Shown: piece by piece, positions 17,853 through 26,132 of the stretch
Layout of the letters: each line of letters begins with the position of its first letter
How positions within the stretch are numbered: the stretch's first letter is position 1
From: a virus
DNA: 48,322 nucleotides
IMG/VR virus record: IMGVR_UViG_3300010412_000026
Coordinates: 1 to 48,322 of that record
Strand: one strand, 5' to 3'
Program-made: the position numbers and the translations under genes
Notes under the pieces: generated by a model
What the model was told of the DNA's origin: nothing
The model's database searches: none
What the model saw: only the letters and a program-made list of their open reading frames with translations

Positions 17853-18443
17853 CTAGGTGTCTCCAAAAGTTTGATCTATTCCCAATGTCTGCGATACAGC
17901 GTGCACTTTTTGGATATAGGTTGTGTATTCAACCAAGTTCAAGCTAGCGCCAAACGTGACGTCCATACTAGCCCGCGACACGTAGGCATCCTCTATCAGT
18001 TCGTCGATGTTTTGCACAGTGTCCGGTCGGATGACCGATATTTGTTTCGCGCGAAATTCGGCGAGTACCGATGGTAGCGACAAGCTACTCTGCGCAACTG
18101 TAAGATAGTACAGTGCTTTTCGATTTGGGCATCTAGCTTCAGGCTGACCTACGTAAGCTTGGCACGACACGATAAACGAGCACGGGATAACGACCTCGGT
18201 CGCGACTTCTTCGCCAGCCATTGGGCTAAGGTCGGTATACGTCCTTTGCTCCCATTGCGGAGCGGCTGGCGTTGGTCCCGAAGTAATCTGCAGCGAACCG
18301 TAGGGATAGCAAGGCTGCGGAGCGGCCATCGTTTGCCAAATAGTCGTAAGCCCGGTTGCATTGGCGAACCAATTATGTATCGCGTTTTCGAAGACCTCGA
18401 GGTCGATTGGTACCTGCAAGTTATCCGGATAGGAAAAATTCAT
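17853..18443 (-). CDS. Tail terminator / neck protein (LIC_12616-like)
   Basis: A 196-residue protein encoded just before the sheath gene. It resembles the phage neck terminator family: an N-terminal helix with ENAIHNWFANATGLTTIWQ, then PQPCYPYGSLQITSGP, and a central V-I-P-C-S-F-I-V-S-C-Q-A strand. C-terminal strands near ASMDVTFGASLNLVEYTTYIQKVHAV follow. Such proteins cap the tail and join it to the head. It overlaps the upstream gene by ATGA. Family call fairly good. Confidence 0.7.
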   Translation of the reverse strand: MNFSYPDNLQVPIDLEVFENAIHNWFANATGLTTIWQTMAAPQPCYPYGSLQITSGPTPAAPQWEQRTYTDLSPMAGEEVATEVVIPCSFIVSCQAYVGQPEARCPNRKALYYLTVAQSSLSLPSVLAEFRAKQISVIRPDTVQNIDELIEDAYVSRASMDVTFGASLNLVEYTTYIQKVHAVSQTLGIDQTFGDT

Positions 18444-18808
18444 TGACCGACCTCAACCGCGATAACCTTAAAAAAATCGTGCTCGCTCCAATCGTCGATA
18501 GAGAGCACTTCGTATTCCTTCCCATGCCAGGTGAATTTATCAGGTTGCCGTCGCGCCTGCACGTCTGCGGTCTGCAATTGAGTCATCGTGTAAAGCTTAA
18601 CCGAGCCAGACGTGCGCCTGCCTTCGGGCACTCGGACCATCTCATGTGACTTGAGCGGCTGCACCGAAGCCATGATGTTTATGTTTGCGACCGGTCCATC
18701 CACCCATCGACCGTTCTCGTCGTAGCAACCCGGCGAAGTTCGAGTAATGACGACCTTCGAACTCATACCGCAAATACAAGGCGTTACATCGCAAAGGCAC
18801 TTGCTCAT
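18440..18808 (-). CDS. Head closure-like neck protein with Cys-rich N-terminus
   Basis: A 122-residue protein; the ATG at 18808 follows AAGGG and is preferred over a TTG two codons upstream. The first 14 residues contain four Cys (MSKCLCDVTPCICG), which could bind a metal, an unusual start for a neck protein. The rest is beta-rich (VKLYTMTQLQTADVQARRQPDKFTWHGKEYEVLSIDDWSEHDFFKVIAVEV), the pattern of head closure and head-tail joining proteins. Position between the connector and terminator genes supports the role. Confidence 0.6.
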   Translation of the reverse strand: MSKCLCDVTPCICGMSSKVVITRTSPGCYDENGRWVDGPVANINIMASVQPLKSHEMVRVPEGRRTSGSVKLYTMTQLQTADVQARRQPDKFTWHGKEYEVLSIDDWSEHDFFKVIAVEVGQ

Positions 18809-18810
18809 TA

Positions 18811-19296
18811 TCAACCCTTAATTTTATCGAGGTCTACTACTATCGCGGTTATAGAGTCTCTTAATTGGTTGGTACGGATTAACGCAGGCTCCGGGTCGCC
18901 TGCTTCTTGTCGTTGAGTTTTTGGCGGTATATCAGAATTGATGCGCATAATGATGTCGCCTCGGTAGAGGTCGCCAAGCACCTGCAATTCACCGTCAATA
19001 TCATGACCTTCGGCCATCATAGCGCCGATTCGCTGCAGTTCTTTATCGTATACTTTCGCGTTTTTGTCGTAAGTTGCGCCGATAAAAGAGCGCTGAGGAA
19101 TATTTCGTCGCGGACTGCCAAACTCATGCACGGTGGCAACAAGTACGTTAGTTACTTTGGGACTTTCTTTTTTTGGCTCACTGGCATCCGGTCCTTGGAT
19201 GCCAACGCTAGCTGCCTTGCCTGAACCCGAATATTTTTTCGCCAAGGTTACGAGTCGATTCCAACCCTTATCTACCACCTTGACTTTTTCAGCCAT
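18811..19296 (-). CDS. HK97 gp10-like neck / virion morphogenesis protein
   Basis: A 161-residue protein; the ATG at 19296 follows AAGGTGG, while the longer frame lies inside the upstream gene. It shows the gp10-like pattern: VGIQGPDAS, LVATVHEFGSPRRNIPQRSFIGATYDKNAKVYDKEL (the H-E-F-G and P-x-R-x-F motifs), and a C-terminal GDPEPALIRTNQLRDSITAIV. These proteins lie at the neck or help tail joining. It overlaps its upstream neighbour by 8 bp. Confidence 0.75.
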   Translation of the reverse strand: MAEKVKVVDKGWNRLVTLAKKYSGSGKAASVGIQGPDASEPKKESPKVTNVLVATVHEFGSPRRNIPQRSFIGATYDKNAKVYDKELQRIGAMMAEGHDIDGELQVLGDLYRGDIIMRINSDIPPKTQRQEAGDPEPALIRTNQLRDSITAIVVDLDKIKG

Positions 19297-19753
19297 TAAC
19301 AGGCCACCTTGAATAATAGTCGCGTTCGTCACGGTCGCCAGGCACGCCTGGATTGTCATCCATACCGACGCTGAACGCCGGCTGCACTGCATCGGGATTT
19401 TCGTCGAGCGAGATTTTTTCGGCAATCGAAAGGCCACCGAAGCTAGGAGCTACTAAAGCGTATTCGTTGGCTTCTTCTTTCAGCTCGTTGCCACGGTCGC
19501 GATACGCGGTCGCAAGCTGCGAGCAGCTACGGCTGACGTCGCCGACGCTGCAATCGGCCAGTCGGCTGTATTTGCGCGAAAGATGGTAGCAGAGCATCAT
19601 AGCCGCGTAACGCGTATCGTCGCCCTGCTTGCTCAGTGCCCACAAAACTTCGTCATCGGATACTTGGGCGTTTTCTCGACAGGTATCGCCGAGAATAAAT
19701 CGAGTTTCATCCAATAAAGAAGTACTTGGGTCGCCTGAGTAGTTCCAACGCAT
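19289..19753 (-). CDS. Head-tail connector / adaptor protein
   Basis: A 154-residue mainly helical protein, with DETRFILGDTCRENAQVSDDEVLWALSKQGDDTRYAAMMLCYHLSRKYSR near the N-terminus. The 'R-F-x-L-G-D ... v-s-D-e-E-v-x-x-a-L' pattern is common in phage connector proteins that sit under the portal. The C-terminal third is acidic and Pro/Gly-rich (DENPDAVQPAFSVGMDDNPG) and probably flexible. It lies between the LEM/HeH-like protein and the gp10-like gene. The connector role is by family resemblance. Confidence 0.65.
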   Translation of the reverse strand: MRWNYSGDPSTSLLDETRFILGDTCRENAQVSDDEVLWALSKQGDDTRYAAMMLCYHLSRKYSRLADCSVGDVSRSCSQLATAYRDRGNELKEEANEYALVAPSFGGLSIAEKISLDENPDAVQPAFSVGMDDNPGVPGDRDERDYYSRWPVNG

Positions 19754-20068
19754 TTAGATCCCTTGAGCGTCTTGAATCAGCTCGATAATCGCATTGCGCT
19801 TGAGTTCGTCTGCAACGCTTAAACCGTGCTTGCCAGCTACCTCTATCATCTGCTTCTTTGTAAATTTACGCAATTCGGCGACACTAAACTTACGGTCTTC
19901 GCTAGGCGTATTTTCAGCTTCTTCCTCGACGAATTGTACGTACTTGGTTCGTTCCCAAGCTTTTAGGTTAGGCCAATTCTCTGCTTCCGGGCATGCATCG
20001 CCAGGTCGCAAGTCGACATATTTGCCGTCACGCAATATCTTTATCTGTTTTGCTGCTATCCAACCCAT
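19754..20068 (-). CDS. Small head-region protein with HeH/LEM-like C-terminus
   Basis: A 104-residue protein; the ATG at 20068 (MGWIAAKQIKIL) was chosen because AAAAAGG precedes it, whereas the upstream extension begins inside a hairpin. The first 50 residues look like a small beta domain (KYVDLRPGDACPEAENWPNLKAWERTKYV). The last 40 (FSVAELRKFTKKQMIEVAGKHGLSVADELKRNAIIELIQDAQ) fit a helix-extended-helix/LEM fold, common next to major capsid genes. A nucleic-acid or capsid contact is possible but not shown. Confidence 0.6.
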   Translation of the reverse strand: MGWIAAKQIKILRDGKYVDLRPGDACPEAENWPNLKAWERTKYVQFVEEEAENTPSEDRKFSVAELRKFTKKQMIEVAGKHGLSVADELKRNAIIELIQDAQGI

Positions 20069-20083
20069 TATTACTGCCTTTTT

Positions 20084-20116
20084 GACCGCAAGCACTGAAA
20101 CGCCATGCTTGCGGTC
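20084..20116. other. 11-bp perfect inverted repeat after the capsid gene
   Basis: GACCGCAAGCA (20084-20094) and TGCTTGCGGTC (20106-20116) form an 11-bp stem with an 11-base loop. In the direction of transcription it lies after the capsid stop (20130) and before the next ribosome binding site. The downstream side is AAAAAGG rather than a T run, so it is not a standard intrinsic terminator. It could protect capsid mRNA or reduce read-through into the neck genes. Confidence 0.6.
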
Positions 20117-20129
20117 GGTTACTACAAAA

Positions 20130-21113
20130 TTACGCTAATACGTCGTTAAAGAATACGCCGAGGTCTGAAGCTACGACCTGCTGGTCATATGCCATCTCGC
20201 CTTCGACACGGTCGCTGCGTAGGTGCTGCATTCTGAATCGAAGCATCCGCAAACCATCAGCCGCTGCGCCGAGGTAGCCGGTCCACGAAAACGTGTAACC
20301 CGCACTTGGCATCATTAACGATGGTCGGTCGGCTGCGTAACACAACAAAGCAGCGTCCTCAAACAGCAGCTTAAGGTCATCGCCAGTCGGAGCACCCTCG
20401 ATGGCAATATTCTGAATTGCGCCAGCGAGTAAAATTCCACCCGGCGGCAATCCGAGCACCGATGCAAGCAAGTCCAGAGTCACGATTTTGTCGCGAGTAA
20501 TGGCGATGCGGTCCAAGAAATCCGCATTGTCCTGAATCGCGTCCCAAACGTCCTCGCCCAAAATTAGGCGATTCGGCCTAAATCCGCTCTGAGTTTTAAT
20601 CGACCGCATCTGAGTGCGAATATCTTTAATAGGCGTCGAGCTTCCTGCATTCCACTTGGTACTCGGCACGATATCGGTGCCCGTAGTACTGCCAGTCCAT
20701 ACGCCCGTTTTAAAATACTTGTCGGCGAAATCTTTCTCGCGACGAAGCAATAAGCCGCGCGTGACTAGCTCGCTCACGGTGGTGTCGAGGTCAATAGGCG
20801 CATCGGCATTGGATCTTACTTGGTCGTCAATGTCGATATGCAGTGATTTGACGCGGGCATGGTACGCCGGACTCTGCTCGATACTGAATCGCGTTCCAGC
20901 AGATTCACTGCCCATTGGGCGCTCGCGAGCTTCCGTTCGGAACCATTCTCCCTTGGGAAACACAAAATAAACATCGGAGTTTTTGGCGACTGGTACATTC
21001 GGAAAGCACTTGGTCGCAATAAATTCCGATTGGTCCTGCATGTAAGCGATACTGATGTTCGTCAACGGTTGATTAACGTGAACATCGCTCGCCGTAGGCC
21101 TTGAAGTAGGCAT
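20130..21113 (-). CDS. Major capsid protein (GpE-like HK97 fold)
   Basis: A 327-residue protein in the capsid position after the scaffold and decoration genes. It matches the major capsid protein E group: an N-terminal SDVHVNQPLTNISIAYMQDQSEFIATKCFPNVPVAKNSDVYFVFPKGEWFR, EQSPAYHARVKSLHIDIDDQVRSNAD, a central GFRPNRLILGEDVWDAIQDN (typical 'P-N-x-x-[IV]-[IL]-G-x-x-[VA]-W') and a late GYTFSWTG strand. It lacks an obvious long delta domain, consistent with a separate scaffold gene. It forms the icosahedral shell. Confidence 0.88.
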   Translation of the reverse strand: MPTSRPTASDVHVNQPLTNISIAYMQDQSEFIATKCFPNVPVAKNSDVYFVFPKGEWFRTEARERPMGSESAGTRFSIEQSPAYHARVKSLHIDIDDQVRSNADAPIDLDTTVSELVTRGLLLRREKDFADKYFKTGVWTGSTTGTDIVPSTKWNAGSSTPIKDIRTQMRSIKTQSGFRPNRLILGEDVWDAIQDNADFLDRIAITRDKIVTLDLLASVLGLPPGGILLAGAIQNIAIEGAPTGDDLKLLFEDAALLCYAADRPSLMMPSAGYTFSWTGYLGAAADGLRMLRFRMQHLRSDRVEGEMAYDQQVVASDLGVFFNDVLA

Positions 21114-21137
21114 CTATTTTTCCCTTTCTCGCCTAAG

Positions 21138-21512
21138 TTACGGTAAATACCCTGCGGGCTTCAGAGCGATGGTCAAACGCTCCTCTGCAGTGCTCGTCGT
21201 CGATAATGCCCGTCCTGCGGCAAAGGTAGCCGATACCGCAGTAATAGCACGACCTTGAGCATCGCTTTGCACTAAGTCGCCAGCAGTGACAGCAGCGCCA
21301 CAGCGAACTATGCAACGACCACCCAGAGCCACCGAAGCAGGCTCGCCTACGTCCGGCTTACCAATCAAAACGCCATCAACGACGCCACCGGCCGAAGTAT
21401 TCAGGACGACCGCGCCATTGCTGTCGATTACGACAAAAGAATCTTGAGCCGCCGTGAGGTCTGCCCCAGCGACTACGCCTTCAAGTATGTCCTTTGGATT
21501 TTCCCAAGCCAT
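21138..21512 (-). CDS. Capsid decoration / stabilising protein (DUF2190-like)
   Basis: A 124-residue beta-rich protein lying between scaffold and major capsid genes, where head decoration proteins are usually encoded. It has VVAGADLTAAQDSFVVIDSNGAVVLNT, then GVLIGKPDVGEPASVALGGRCIVRCGAAVTAGDLVQSDAQGRAI, the 'G-x-a-x-V-x-[TA]-G-D-x-[LV]-x-x-[DN]-x-x-G-[RK]-A' motif of DUF2190-like cement proteins. It probably trims the capsid surface and steadies it after expansion. Length is standard. Confidence 0.8.
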   Translation of the reverse strand: MAWENPKDILEGVVAGADLTAAQDSFVVIDSNGAVVLNTSAGGVVDGVLIGKPDVGEPASVALGGRCIVRCGAAVTAGDLVQSDAQGRAITAVSATFAAGRALSTTSTAEERLTIALKPAGYLP

Positions 21513-21528
21513 CTTTTACCTCACGGTT

Positions 21529-22467
21529 TTATTGCCTAAAAGGTTCAGTCTGTGCGGGATGCTCAGCTAAATATTGGTTGTATAATTCTTTGCCCACTGC
21601 GCTTTTCATGACTCGCGCAATGGCCTTTTCTTTCGTCAGATTCAAATCGCCGCTTTTTTCGACGAGACCGTCGGCCATCTTTGTAATCTGAGACCATGCG
21701 GAATCGTTACGATTAAACGAGTTACCAGATCTTGGCGATGGTCGTAATCCGGCATCGGTCAGTAACTGGCTCTTTTCAATGGTAACGCTAGCCTGCTTCA
21801 TCGCCTCGAATTGAGAAGCCGCTAGTTCCGGCATTTGCTTATGCAACGTGAAAAGCATTTTGCCGAGTTCGTCCGCAGACTTGCCCGGATAAAATGGAAG
21901 TTCAGCCTGGCACTTGGCAACCCAAGCTTCAAGGTCGCGCTGTTCGCGCTCGGCCTGTAGCGCTGCTTCGCTCTTAGCCACTTGCTCTTTGAGGGCTTGG
22001 ATTTGATCTTCTTGAGCCTTAAGCACTGGCTCTAGCGCCGCTCTAACTTCAGGGGATAATTCGCTTTTAGTCACTGGGTCACCATCCTTTGAGCCCTCTT
22101 TTGGCTCGGTATACTCATTTCCGGGCTCTTTGCTCGGTGGTTCGTAGCCGGCCATCGCAGCTAATTTTTCCATAACGTCGCCGGGCAATTGGTCCTTAAA
22201 CCCTGCCAATATCCGCAATGCGCCGCGTACTGCTTCCATGCCTTGCTCGGACATCTTTGCGGCTTCGAAAACTTCAGCCAATTTAGCTTCGGCTTCAGTT
22301 TCCGTTTCCATCACGGACTTTAGCACCTTCATGAAGTCGCTAGTCATGCTTGGTTCCTTTTTAAATATCGGGAATCTTTTTTTCTTATTAGCGCCTCGGG
22401 TCACCAGAGAGACTTCTTCTGCTCTTAGATCCGTTAATGCTGTTAAGCCGTCTCTGCCCATTGTCAT
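21529..22467 (-). CDS. Capsid scaffold protein with XkdF-linker N-terminus
   Basis: A 312-residue protein. Residues about 10-35 (LRAEEVSLVTRGANKKKRFPIFKKE) match the stretch that often links a prohead protease to its scaffold in single-chain versions. Here the gene is split from the protease by an ATGA overlap. Residues about 45-75 and 145-215 are acidic coiled coil (ALEPVLKAQEDQIQALKEQVAKSEAALQAERE). Scaffold proteins of this type fill the prohead and are then degraded. The upstream multidomain protein supplies the likely protease. Confidence 0.75.
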   Translation of the reverse strand: MTMGRDGLTALTDLRAEEVSLVTRGANKKKRFPIFKKEPSMTSDFMKVLKSVMETETEAEAKLAEVFEAAKMSEQGMEAVRGALRILAGFKDQLPGDVMEKLAAMAGYEPPSKEPGNEYTEPKEGSKDGDPVTKSELSPEVRAALEPVLKAQEDQIQALKEQVAKSEAALQAEREQRDLEAWVAKCQAELPFYPGKSADELGKMLFTLHKQMPELAASQFEAMKQASVTIEKSQLLTDAGLRPSPRSGNSFNRNDSAWSQITKMADGLVEKSGDLNLTKEKAIARVMKSAVGKELYNQYLAEHPAQTEPFRQ

Positions 22468-25400
22468 CGCTCCGATTGTCGAGGGACTAATTCGACGTAA
22501 GTTACGCGCGGCATAGCTGAGCGGTCAATGGGCGTTCGTATCCCAAGGCCGCCCGGTGAAAACGCGTTTATTTCACCGGATTTAAAGGCTGCCCACTCGT
22601 CAGGTCCAAGTTCGACGCCTAAACACCACGAACCTGAGTGCACTTTGTCAGTGCCAAAGGGTCTAGCCCATACCTTATGCGGCTTTAGTTGCATCGCCGC
22701 TAGATAGTCTTCTCTAGTTGGATATTGTTCCACCCAGCTCTCAACTACCCGCGCGTTCGCTTTTTTGTCATGCTGTAGTCCTACCGTCATGTCGCCTTGC
22801 AAAAATCTATGTGCTGTTTTTTCGATTTCGCCCGGTGGCATCCAGTCGTTATGCGCATCCTCTGCGGGACCATGCTCGCCATATGGATCGAGCACAACTC
22901 CGTAAACTATACGCTTTTCGCTGTCTACTTTGACGATAGGTACATCTACCGATTTGTCGGAACCGTAAGCTTGAATGTCTATCAGCTTAGGTTGTGTGTT
23001 TGGACCTCCCCAGACAAGATACTTCTGACCTTTTTGCTTCAGGTCTTTTACTTCATCGTCGAGTTTTTGGCGTTCAATTATCGGTGTCTGTTCCTCGGGT
23101 TTATCTATGAGCCAAACCCGTCTTTTTGTTCCACCTTCTTCGAACTCCGCTAACTGCAGCAAATATCTACCTTTTAGATGCTTGCCGTCAAGAAAAACTT
23201 CTATGGCACTGCGCTTTGCCACACCAATTTGATAAGTGCCATGGTCCATAGCAAAAAACTTTGCGTAAGTCTCTGACGTGGCACCGGGACCACCTGGCTC
23301 TGCAATGTACGGTTTATCGACGCCAATATTGAGCCAAGCCGAAGGTTGCTGCAACTTGGGCGCTAGGCGCAATTTAGTTTCACTATCGCTATCGAGTGCA
23401 ATCAGCTTATCGCCGCCGACCTTTTTGTTCTCATCTGCACTACCTATAAGTACCGCCCATCCCCATAGGCCACCGTCGCCAGTAAACCTCAGGTCGCCAT
23501 GCAGGCTATGGTCGCTATTGATCAATTCGGCATCAGTTTTGTTTAGTTCGTCCTCAGTAACGCCGCGCCAGTGGTGTTGATAAACGAATTTTCCTCGGCC
23601 GCTCTTCGGCAGATAATCTTGCCAATTTTCGAACCACGCATCCATGGCCTCAGAGCCACGCGTATCTTCGCCACCTTCTTCGAGATTGTGGGGTTTTTGC
23701 TTAGCGATTTCGACTTCTTGCTTTAGCCTTCGGAGCTTACGCCCTATCTCGCCCGAATCCCCATAGCGCAGCACTGCCATAGGATGCGGTAGGCAGTAAT
23801 TGACGCGGCTGCCGAGCGCTTTCTGAGCGAGGCGTCCGAGAGAGACCACTACTGCGGGCTGCAGCTCATCCAACTTCGCAATAACTTCTTTGATGCCATT
23901 AGCCACCTCGGTATCCGTTGGCTCTCGCAAATTACCTGCGTTATCGAGCAACAACTTGGGCACAATGTCAGCCATTATTATTTCTTGGCGAGTTAGACCG
24001 AGCGGCTCGAGATAGAGCCGATTGAATACATCGCCACCCATGCCCGCTAGATGCTCTTTGCGCGCAAATTCTAAACGGCCAGGCTGACCACCTATAAACG
24101 CAATGGGCGCAAATTTAGGACCAACCAATGGCAGCTCGAGTTTTTTCTGAAGTACTTGAGACCGGGTTGTTATATCGATAGCCTGTTCGGCTGAAAACGG
24201 CAGTTCTTGCGAGCTATCAATATCGACGACCTTGGGACCAAGCCATATCAGCATACCGTTTTCTTTGTCGGGCACCAATTCTTGCACTTCGACCGTCAGG
24301 ACATCGCCAGGCTTGGCTTTTAGCGTCGTACTATAGGTTTTGCCTAGGACGATATAAGGCTTGCCATTATATTCGACAACGTTTCGCCAATCGGACGCGC
24401 CGGCTGCTAGACCGCATTCATAAGTATAAGAGCCGCTAGCCGTTTCGTTGCGCTTTAGCGCGATAACTTTAAGCTCAGCCACTCGTTTAAGTTCCGCCCA
24501 TTCCTTCGTGCCCCCATCGGTCGAATAATTGCCCGCGCTAGATTTCGCCATAAGCCCCTCTGACCTCGGTTGGTCGAACGCCCAATGTGAGGCTTCGCGC
24601 AATTGGTCGATGTTTTCAACCCATTCCAGAGGAGTTATTCGTATATCCTCGGATTCTATTTGTCCGATAATTTGTTCCAGCGTTTCTCTGCGTCTTTTAA
24701 ACGGTTCTTGTGTGATATCTTCGACCAAGTAAGGAACATCAAAAGCACTAATAACAACCCTGTCATCATCACTAAGCTCTGGCTCGTCTGCATCTAGCAC
24801 TCCTAAGTCAATGCGCGGCAAACGTTCACCGTCGCGTTCAATGCCAAAATCGACATCAAGAATGACATCTCTATCAAATCCGCGCATGGCTTCAATAATA
24901 GTCGGGAAGCGCTTGCTTAAGTCTTTGCCAATGGCACGTTCGAACCAAATCGAAACGCGGTCGCCCTTTTTGCTGATAATGCCACGGTAGCCATTGAGCT
25001 TAGGTTCGACCGCGACAGGCAACCGTGTTTCTGCCCAAGGCCATATTTCGTCGATCTCGTATACTTGGGTCGTGACTACCGTAGTCGGCTTCGGTGGCTT
25101 GAAACCCTTTAGCGGCTCAAGTGCCTTCAATAAACTTATTACACCCTCATCAAAGCGCGCTTGCTCTAAAGCATTGATATACAAGGCACATGAGCCAAAT
25201 TTTTCGACTACGCCTTCGACTAATTGGCATCTTGATGCCGGACTACCTATAGTGCCTGGCAGATAGGCGACGCAGGTCACGCACGGATTTTCTTGCAGGT
25301 GATTGCCGCTGTAATACTGCGCTTCGGTCTTAAAAAATGGCCGTTTTTGTTTATCTTTGACCTCGAGAGCTTTCCAAAAAGTAAGCCCCAGCGAATTTTG

Positions 25401-26132
25401 CGGCATATCCTCTTTTACGACCTGCGACTGAATCTTATCGCGTCGACGCAGTATCAGGTCATAAAGCGGATAACAGGTATCATGCGGTCCCTGAGCATTC
25501 CAGACAAACGAAAGCAGGTCTTTTTTTTCGGGGTCGAGCACATTGCGCAGCGGGAGCCAGACGTTTTGCACGTCGACCAATGCACTGCCACCGTCCCTAG
25601 CGGCTCGTACTAGTATGTCGATATCCTTGGGATTAGAGCACCTCTTGGCCATCGAACCGACGAGCGAGATGAAATCCTTAACCATCAATATATCGGTAGG
25701 CAGCTCGCCTAGCTTCTCGCCGACATCCATTGATTTGCGTACGCTAGCCAGCTTGTCGGCCTCTGCCTTAAGGTCCGTATCGGTGGCTTCAAATCCGCGC
25801 TTGTCAAATTCAGCAAGCACCCATATCGCAGCATTTACATAGTCTTCGACTGGTTTTTTATGCTGCTTAGCACTCGCGAACCATTGATTTAGGCGATACC
25901 AAGTATCGAGCACTTCTTCATCGGTGGCGCGCGCAAGCATCTCTGGCCTTATGTCTACCAAGGCCAGTTTCTCGACAGTAGATGGCTCGTCTTGCCGATG
26001 CCTAGCCCTACCGCCGGCGCGACTCCGTGCCTCAGCTCGCAACGACGCGTAAACCCATCCGGGCAGCTTCTTTCGTGCGACTTCCCAAAGCTCTTCTAAA
26101 AACTCTCGGCTGAAGCCTTGCGATTCTCTCAC
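22464..26132 (-). CDS. Multidomain head protein: NTase-like, Cys cluster, DNA ligase, UDG-like, LigD-PE-like and XkdF protease
   Basis: A 1222-residue protein with a GTG start right after the TAA of the previous gene. In order: helical N-terminus (1-140); nucleotidyltransferase-like segment (about 145-235; GS at 159-160, D170 and D172); four Cys at 284, 287, 302, 315; ATP-dependent ligase (about 372-555; motif I KLNGYR with K378, LDVDFG near 425-430, SEGLMAK at 524-530, WAELKR at 545-550) and a probable OB fold to 640; uracil-DNA-glycosylase-like domain (about 670-805; GGQPG, then PHP at 782-784); LigD-type 3'-phosphoesterase-like domain (about 848-1000; H853/H854, H878, D880, R882, H964, Y967); XkdF-like protease (about 1070-1200; GLQH at 1118-1121, ES at 1131-1132). 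The split scaffold follows. The ligase and protease ends are most secure; the NTase call is the weakest. Confidence 0.8.
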   Translation of the reverse strand: MRESQGFSREFLEELWEVARKKLPGWVYASLRAEARSRAGGRARHRQDEPSTVEKLALVDIRPEMLARATDEEVLDTWYRLNQWFASAKQHKKPVEDYVNAAIWVLAEFDKRGFEATDTDLKAEADKLASVRKSMDVGEKLGELPTDILMVKDFISLVGSMAKRCSNPKDIDILVRAARDGGSALVDVQNVWLPLRNVLDPEKKDLLSFVWNAQGPHDTCYPLYDLILRRRDKIQSQVVKEDMPQNSLGLTFWKALEVKDKQKRPFFKTEAQYYSGNHLQENPCVTCVAYLPGTIGSPASRCQLVEGVVEKFGSCALYINALEQARFDEGVISLLKALEPLKGFKPPKPTTVVTTQVYEIDEIWPWAETRLPVAVEPKLNGYRGIISKKGDRVSIWFERAIGKDLSKRFPTIIEAMRGFDRDVILDVDFGIERDGERLPRIDLGVLDADEPELSDDDRVVISAFDVPYLVEDITQEPFKRRRETLEQIIGQIESEDIRITPLEWVENIDQLREASHWAFDQPRSEGLMAKSSAGNYSTDGGTKEWAELKRVAELKVIALKRNETASGSYTYECGLAAGASDWRNVVEYNGKPYIVLGKTYSTTLKAKPGDVLTVEVQELVPDKENGMLIWLGPKVVDIDSSQELPFSAEQAIDITTRSQVLQKKLELPLVGPKFAPIAFIGGQPGRLEFARKEHLAGMGGDVFNRLYLEPLGLTRQEIIMADIVPKLLLDNAGNLREPTDTEVANGIKEVIAKLDELQPAVVVSLGRLAQKALGSRVNYCLPHPMAVLRYGDSGEIGRKLRRLKQEVEIAKQKPHNLEEGGEDTRGSEAMDAWFENWQDYLPKSGRGKFVYQHHWRGVTEDELNKTDAELINSDHSLHGDLRFTGDGGLWGWAVLIGSADENKKVGGDKLIALDSDSETKLRLAPKLQQPSAWLNIGVDKPYIAEPGGPGATSETYAKFFAMDHGTYQIGVAKRSAIEVFLDGKHLKGRYLLQLAEFEEGGTKRRVWLIDKPEEQTPIIERQKLDDEVKDLKQKGQKYLVWGGPNTQPKLIDIQAYGSDKSVDVPIVKVDSEKRIVYGVVLDPYGEHGPAEDAHNDWMPPGEIEKTAHRFLQGDMTVGLQHDKKANARVVESWVEQYPTREDYLAAMQLKPHKVWARPFGTDKVHSGSWCLGVELGPDEWAAFKSGEINAFSPGGLGIRTPIDRSAMPRVTYVELVPRQSER

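Noticed and set aside
20084-20116. Intrinsic terminator
   Set aside because: No T run follows the stem in the direction of transcription; the T run is on the wrong side.
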